A stretch of 11,345 bases of DNA, taken from assembly GCA_903821905.1 (NCBI GenBank), contig CAIJMQ010000003.1:1-11345 (forward strand), written 5' to 3'. Shown here piece by piece: positions 7,748-11,345 of this stretch. This DNA comes from an uncultured bacterium. GTDB lineage: Bacteria > CAIJMQ01. Positions within the stretch are counted from its first letter, which is position 1. Each line of letters starts with the position of its first letter. Under the pieces are notes generated by a model that saw only the letters and a list, made by a program, of their open reading frames with translations, had not been told where the DNA came from and ran no database searches. The position numbers and the translations under genes were made by a program.

Positions 7748-8641
7748 ATGCAATTATTTAAAGAGACACATATAGATTTCATGAAGTATAGGAAAGTAAT
7801 GTATCTGCTTTCCTCAAGTGTGGCTGTAATCGGTATGATTATTTTTTTCATGAGGGGTTCGGCAAATTTCGGTATTGATTTTAGAGGCGGAACACTTGTT
7901 AGCTACAAATTTCCCCAGGTAATAAATGTGGGTGATGTCCGAAATGCTTTGAGGGAATCCGGTCTAAGCGAAAGTATAATTCAGTCTTCTAATGAAGGTA
8001 AAGGCATAATAATAAGAACATCAGGAGATCAACGAAAAGAAATTGAAGAGATTATAAATAAAAAATTCGCATCCTCCAATCCCATAATTGAACAAGAGAT
8101 AACCATAGGACCAGTAGCTGGCAAATTACTTCAAAAACAAGCACTTCTTGCAGTAACTTTTGCTCTTATAGGTATTCTTGTATATACAGCTTTTAGATTT
8201 AAATTTATATGGGGATTTTCTGCTGTTTTAATGCTTTTCCACGATACATTGTTTATGGTAGGAATGTTTGCAATTACGAAGAGAGAAATTTCGCTTTCTG
8301 TTATTGCGGCAATTTTAACAGTTTTAGGTTACTCTATTAATGATACGATTGTGGTTTTTGACAGAATAAGGGAAAACCTAAAGGGTTCAGCGTCACGGGG
8401 TAAACCTCTTGCTGAAGTAATCAATTCTTCTATAAATCAAATGCTGTCACGAACAATCCTTACCTCTTTTACCACAATCATCACAGTATTTGCATTGCTC
8501 ATTTGGGGAGGTCCTGTATTGAAAGATTTCGCATTTGCTCTGGCACTAGGAATAATAGAGGGAACCTATTCTTCTATCTATATAGCAGCACCGCTTATTA
8601 TAGAACTAAGCAAGGGATTTAAAATCAAGCCAACTTTCTAA
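7748..8641 (+). CDS. secF: Protein translocase subunit SecF
   Basis: SecF is the partner of SecD in the proton-driven Sec accessory complex. The 297 residues show a first span (about 17-35), the SecF signature FGIDFRGGTLVSYKF (41-55), and a short periplasmic domain to about 125 ending TIGPVAGKLL. Five more spans follow at about 131-149, 155-174, 182-204, 238-254 and 258-285. TM4 carries GYSINDTIVVFDRIREN (194-210), whose D199, D205 and R206 match the conserved charged positions of the family. It follows secD by 17 bases with a weak AAGAG-like site, so SecD and SecF are separate chains here, not fused. Its last 17 bases overlap the 3' end of the opposite-strand plsC gene, and no clear terminator is visible at the convergence. 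Confidence 0.97.
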   Translation: MQLFKETHIDFMKYRKVMYLLSSSVAVIGMIIFFMRGSANFGIDFRGGTLVSYKFPQVINVGDVRNALRESGLSESIIQSSNEGKGIIIRTSGDQRKEIEEIINKKFASSNPIIEQEITIGPVAGKLLQKQALLAVTFALIGILVYTAFRFKFIWGFSAVLMLFHDTLFMVGMFAITKREISLSVIAAILTVLGYSINDTIVVFDRIRENLKGSASRGKPLAEVINSSINQMLSRTILTSFTTIITVFALLIWGGPVLKDFAFALALGIIEGTYSSIYIAAPLIIELSKGFKIKPTF

Positions 8642-9230
8642 TTTCTTCCATTACTCTATCTGAAAATTCCTGATAAGCATCTTTCTTATTCTTACTTTCC
8701 AAATTTTCCATATATAACGGCTTGCCAAATGTAACCCAAACCTTATGGGTCGTAATCCATTTGCTATCTCTGGGCAATGCTTTCCCGCTCCCCTTTATAA
8801 AAACAGGTATCACAGGAACATTTGTTTTGGCAGCGATAAGCCCAACTCCTCTTTTACCTTCAGCTATTGTTCCTTCAGGACTTCTCGTGCCTTCAGGGAA
8901 AAGTAACAAAACTCCGCCTTTTCTTAAAATTCCCAATGATTGTTTGGCAATGCTAATCTGCATTCTTTCTCTTGAAATCGGCAGAGCGTTTAAGTTTTTT
9001 ATAATCCATGAGAAAAAGCCGAGTTGAAACAATTCTTCCCTTGCCAGGAAATAAACCTGTCTCGGCGAGGCAATAGATGCTACCACCGGGTCAAGAAAAC
9101 TTTCGTGGTTTGCAGCCAAAATTACCCCACCTCTTTTTGGGATATTATTTCTGCCTTTTACCTCCATCCTGAAAAGAACTTTTAAAACAACTCTCATTGT
9201 ACCGTGCACGAAAACGTAAAAGATATTCAT
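8625..9230 (-). CDS. plsC: 1-acyl-sn-glycerol-3-phosphate acyltransferase (PlsC family)
   Basis: The predicted role is transfer of an acyl chain to lysophosphatidic acid to give phosphatidic acid at the cytoplasmic face of the membrane, the branch point of phospholipid synthesis. The 201 residues contain the four acyltransferase blocks in order: NHESFLD (41-47, the catalytic H-x4-D pair H42 and D47), a block II-like stretch LPISRER (83-89), FPEGTRS (111-117) and VPVIPVFIKG (138-147). The N-terminus is hydrophobic and basic (VFVHGTMRVVLKVLFRM), fitting membrane association. The ATG at 9230 follows AGGAAAG at a 7-base distance and starts 4 bases after the mnmE stop, so it is the last gene of cmk-mnmE-plsC. 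Related acyltransferases with other acceptors share these motifs, so the substrate is inferred from family and context. Confidence 0.9.
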   Translation of the reverse strand: MNIFYVFVHGTMRVVLKVLFRMEVKGRNNIPKRGGVILAANHESFLDPVVASIASPRQVYFLAREELFQLGFFSWIIKNLNALPISRERMQISIAKQSLGILRKGGVLLLFPEGTRSPEGTIAEGKRGVGLIAAKTNVPVIPVFIKGSGKALPRDSKWITTHKVWVTFGKPLYMENLESKNKKDAYQEFSDRVMEEIRKLA

Positions 9231-9234
9231 ATTT

Positions 9235-10617
9235 TTACTTTCCTATGCAGAATTTTTCAAAAATCCTGTCCAATATATCTTCTTCGACTGTTTCGCCTAA
9301 AATCTTTTTAAACGAATTCAAAGTTTCTTTCAAATCAACAGCGATAAACTCTTCGCTTAACCCTTTGTTCACAGCTTCCAAACTGTTCAGAAGTCCGTTA
9401 TGCGCATCTTTCAAAGATTCTCTGCTCCTCGCATTCACCATAATAGTGCTTTCGCCGGTCAACACTTCACCTTCAAGCACGCTGTCCCGTATAAACTTCT
9501 TAATCGCGTCAATTCCTTTTCCTTTCAGCGCAGATATCTCAAGAATCTTTTTCTTGCCGATTAAACTTCTCAGCTTATTTTTAGATATTTTTTCGAGCAG
9601 GTCAACTTTATTGATGAGACAAAGTGTCTTCTTATCTTTTATCATATCAGCAATTAGCTTGTCTTCTGCCGTCAAACCCGAAGTCCCGTCAACCATAAAC
9701 AGAACAAGGTCTGCATCTGCCAGATATTCTTCAACTTTCTTCCGCGCTTCTTTATCAATTATATTCTCTATTTTCTTAAACCCCGCAGTATCCACGAGTT
9801 TTACAGGTATCCCGCTGACATTAATCCATTCCTCAATCAAATCGCGCGTAGTGCCTGGGATATCCGTAACAATCGCCCGTTCTTTTCCGACTATGCGGTT
9901 AAGTAAAGTGGATTTCCCGACGTTGGCTTTACCTATTAAAAGCACCAACACACCGTCCCGCAAAATCTCACCTTCCCTGCTTTGTTTTATTAATCTTTCC
10001 GTTTCAGATGCTATTCTTTTTATTTTACTTATGAATTTCCCTTTTTTTGTAGCGTCAATTTTCTCTTCAGGAAAATCCAGTTCCGCTTCAATCAAAGTTA
10101 ATAGTTCTAAAGTTTCTTCTTTTAGTTCTTTCACCTTGTCGGAAAACGCCCCTTTTAGTTGCGACATTGCCGACTTAAGCGCAAGTTCCGTCTTTGCTTC
10201 AACAATATTTATAACCGCTTCGGCTTGAGTTAAATCGAGCCGTCCGTTCAAGAACGCTCTCTTTGTAAATTCCCCGGGTTCAGCCAACCTCGCCCCGCAT
10301 TCAAGCACCGCCTCAAGCGTTCTTCTCAAGGGCAGTATTCCCCCGTGACAATTTATTTCCACAACATCCTCTCTCGTATAACTCTTCGGCTTCCTCATAA
10401 TAGACAGAATCACCTCATCCAGAATTTCTTTGTTTCGGATAATATGACCGTAATGAATAGTATATGTAGAAAGTTTTGATGGTGGGGTTCCGTTTCTACC
10501 CTTAAACAACTTATCCGCAATCTTCAGCGCCTTATCACCTGACAAGCGAACGATACCGATTCCGCCTTCACCGAGTGGGGTAGAGATAGCTGCGATGGTC
10601 TCGTTCTTATGTAGCAT
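9235..10617 (-). CDS. mnmE: tRNA modification GTPase MnmE (TrmE)
   Basis: MnmE, with MnmG, installs the (carboxymethyl)aminomethyl group on uridine-34 of certain tRNAs, using methylene-THF, FAD and GTP. In the 460-residue form the N-terminal folate-binding domain begins ETIAAISTPLGEGGIGIVRL (6-25) and includes EINCHGG (87-93). A helical domain follows and is interrupted by the Ras-like G domain: GKANVGKS (229-236) with the potassium-coordinating Asn232, TTRD (256-259), DTAG (276-279) and NKVD (336-339). The chain ends in FCIGK with the conserved cysteine C457. I chose the ATG at 10617 because it places the family N-terminus at residue 1. A TTG at 10647 would add ten residues without family support. 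The gene overlaps cmk by 11 bp and has no obvious Shine-Dalgarno sequence, so coupling to cmk translation is likely. MnmG is not in this window. Confidence 0.96.
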   Translation of the reverse strand: MLHKNETIAAISTPLGEGGIGIVRLSGDKALKIADKLFKGRNGTPPSKLSTYTIHYGHIIRNKEILDEVILSIMRKPKSYTREDVVEINCHGGILPLRRTLEAVLECGARLAEPGEFTKRAFLNGRLDLTQAEAVINIVEAKTELALKSAMSQLKGAFSDKVKELKEETLELLTLIEAELDFPEEKIDATKKGKFISKIKRIASETERLIKQSREGEILRDGVLVLLIGKANVGKSTLLNRIVGKERAIVTDIPGTTRDLIEEWINVSGIPVKLVDTAGFKKIENIIDKEARKKVEEYLADADLVLFMVDGTSGLTAEDKLIADMIKDKKTLCLINKVDLLEKISKNKLRSLIGKKKILEISALKGKGIDAIKKFIRDSVLEGEVLTGESTIMVNARSRESLKDAHNGLLNSLEAVNKGLSEEFIAVDLKETLNSFKKILGETVEEDILDRIFEKFCIGK

Positions 10618-11287
10618 TTTGGTTAACAATTGATATAACTTTTTCAATTACTTGCTCTATCGTCAAACCTGTCGTATCAACGTTTATGGCGTCTTCGGCT
10701 TTTTTAAGCGGCGCAATCTCCCTCTCCATATCACTCTTGTCCCGTTTTTCAATATCCTGCTTCAGCTTTTCAATATCACTGCTTTCAATTCCTTTATTCG
10801 TCTGCTCAAGCCATCTCCGTTTTGCCCGTTCATCAATCGAAGCATCCAAATAAAACTTATAAGGCGCATCGGGAAATACAACCGTGCCGATATCCCTGCC
10901 TTCAACAACAATTCCGCCGTTTGAACCAACTTGACGCTGCATATTCTTCATCTTCTCCCGCACATCTTTCACCTTGCATACCCACCAAATATTATTAGTC
11001 ACCTCTTCGGTGCGTATCTCGTCGGTAACTTCTTTCCCGTCCAGCCATATCCTCATTCCCTTTTGCTCATCTTTCATCACCGATAAATTCGTTTCATTCG
11101 ACACATCAATCAGCTTCTTTTCATCTTCAACCCTTATCTTTTCATTAAGCGCCTTCAAAGTCATAGCCCGATACATTGCCCCCGTATCAAGATATAAAAG
11201 CCCCAAGCGTTTGGCAACCTCTTTCGCAACTGTCGTCTTCCCCGCCCCGGCAGGTCCGTCAATCGTGATAATAACATTCTTTTTCAT
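10607..11287 (-). CDS. cmk: Cytidylate kinase
   Basis: Cmk phosphorylates CMP and dCMP with ATP in the cytoplasm, recycling pyrimidine nucleotides for RNA, DNA and CDP-lipid synthesis. The 226 residues, a normal bacterial length, show the P-loop DGPAGAGKTT (10-19), LYLDTGAMYRAMT (31-43), and the CMP-binding region with EEVTNN (94-99). VVEGRDIGTVVFPDA (127-141) and the lid segment ERAKRR (153-158) follow, then RDKSDMEREIAPLKKAEDAI (182-201) and NVDTTGLTIEQV (202-213), the usual closing motif. The ATG at 11287 has AAGGAG 4 bases upstream (11292-11297). It is the first gene of the leftward operon and its stop overlaps the mnmE start. The spacing of the ribosome binding site is slightly short. 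Confidence 0.97.
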   Translation of the reverse strand: MKKNVIITIDGPAGAGKTTVAKEVAKRLGLLYLDTGAMYRAMTLKALNEKIRVEDEKKLIDVSNETNLSVMKDEQKGMRIWLDGKEVTDEIRTEEVTNNIWWVCKVKDVREKMKNMQRQVGSNGGIVVEGRDIGTVVFPDAPYKFYLDASIDERAKRRWLEQTNKGIESSDIEKLKQDIEKRDKSDMEREIAPLKKAEDAINVDTTGLTIEQVIEKVISIVNQNAT

Positions 11288-11320
11288 AGCGCTCCTTGGT
11301 TGATTATTACTGATTAAGAG

Positions 11321-11331
11321 ATTATATTATA
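11321..11331 (-). promoter_or_regulatory. Candidate -10 region of the cmk operon promoter
   Basis: Read leftward, two overlapping TATAAT boxes occupy 11331-11326 and 11326-11321. A start near 11314 would give a leader of about 27 bases with the AAGGAG site. The -35 region would fall at or beyond the right window edge and cannot be judged. Confidence 0.45.
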
Positions 11332-11345
11332 CATAAAAAGGGAGG

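Noticed and set aside
9197-10228. A 343-codon open frame on the plus strand, antisense to mnmE
   Set aside because: It is rich in Ser, Phe and Ile without any domain, begins with TTG, and lies opposite an unmistakable MnmE with all GTPase motifs. It is a reading-frame shadow.
9841-10320. Higher G+C in parts of mnmE as a sign of horizontal transfer
   Set aside because: Hand counts of single lines vary widely inside the same gene (32 of 60 at 9841-9900 and 35 of 60 at 10261-10320, but 19 of 60 at 10081-10140), so no stable shift can be claimed without a proper window calculation.
10618-10647. Upstream TTG start for mnmE adding ten residues
   Set aside because: Other MnmE proteins start a few residues before TIAAISTP; the ATG at 10617 gives that directly and the extension lies wholly inside cmk.

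Overview
The window is a compact, AT-rich bacterial chromosome segment with housekeeping gene content. YajC, SecD and SecF, FtsA/FtsZ, MnmE and a tRNA-guanine transglycosylase show that it is bacterial. The divergence of the division proteins and the sigma/membrane-protein pair suggest an uncultured, deep-branching lineage. A relative of the Planctomycetes or Omnitrophota is a guess from memory of similar proteins; nothing here proves a phylum. I see no phage, transposase, CRISPR, tRNA or rRNA.

Layout. Plus strand, 1-3453: the 3' part of ftsA (cut by the window edge), a 181-base structured spacer, ftsZ, and glyA overlapping the end of ftsZ. Plus strand, 3534-4724: a probable terminator, then an ECF-type RNA polymerase sigma factor overlapping a four-helix membrane protein that is probably its regulator, with a candidate self-recognised promoter in front. 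Plus strand, 4756-8641: a promoter followed by tgt-yajC-secD-secF, the classic queuosine/Sec-accessory operon. Minus strand, 11345-8625: cmk-mnmE-plsC, tightly packed and ending tail to tail with secF with a 17-bp overlap of the coding ends.

How the genes work together. FtsA and FtsZ build the division ring. GlyA and MnmE are linked through folate one-carbon units, and MnmE and Tgt both modify tRNA wobble positions. YajC-SecD-SecF form the proton-driven accessory complex of the Sec translocon. Cmk feeds CTP/dCTP pools used for nucleic acid and phospholipid synthesis, and PlsC makes phosphatidic acid.

Most of the window is ordinary. The points worth a second look are these: (1) FtsZ has lost the second acidic residue of the T7 synergy loop and the neighbouring FtsA has lost the DIGGGTTD-type phosphate motif; (2) there is a nested-hairpin element and a GATTACA-type half-site cluster between ftsA and ftsZ; (3) the glyA ribosome binding site is written inside the FtsZ C-terminal peptide; (4) the ECF sigma pair has a non-zinc-finger membrane partner and an ECF-like promoter; (5) SecD carries a possible Rho_N/SAP-like helical insertion in its periplasmic domain; (6) ftsZ and tgt have perfect TATAAT boxes very close to start codons that lack a Shine-Dalgarno sequence.
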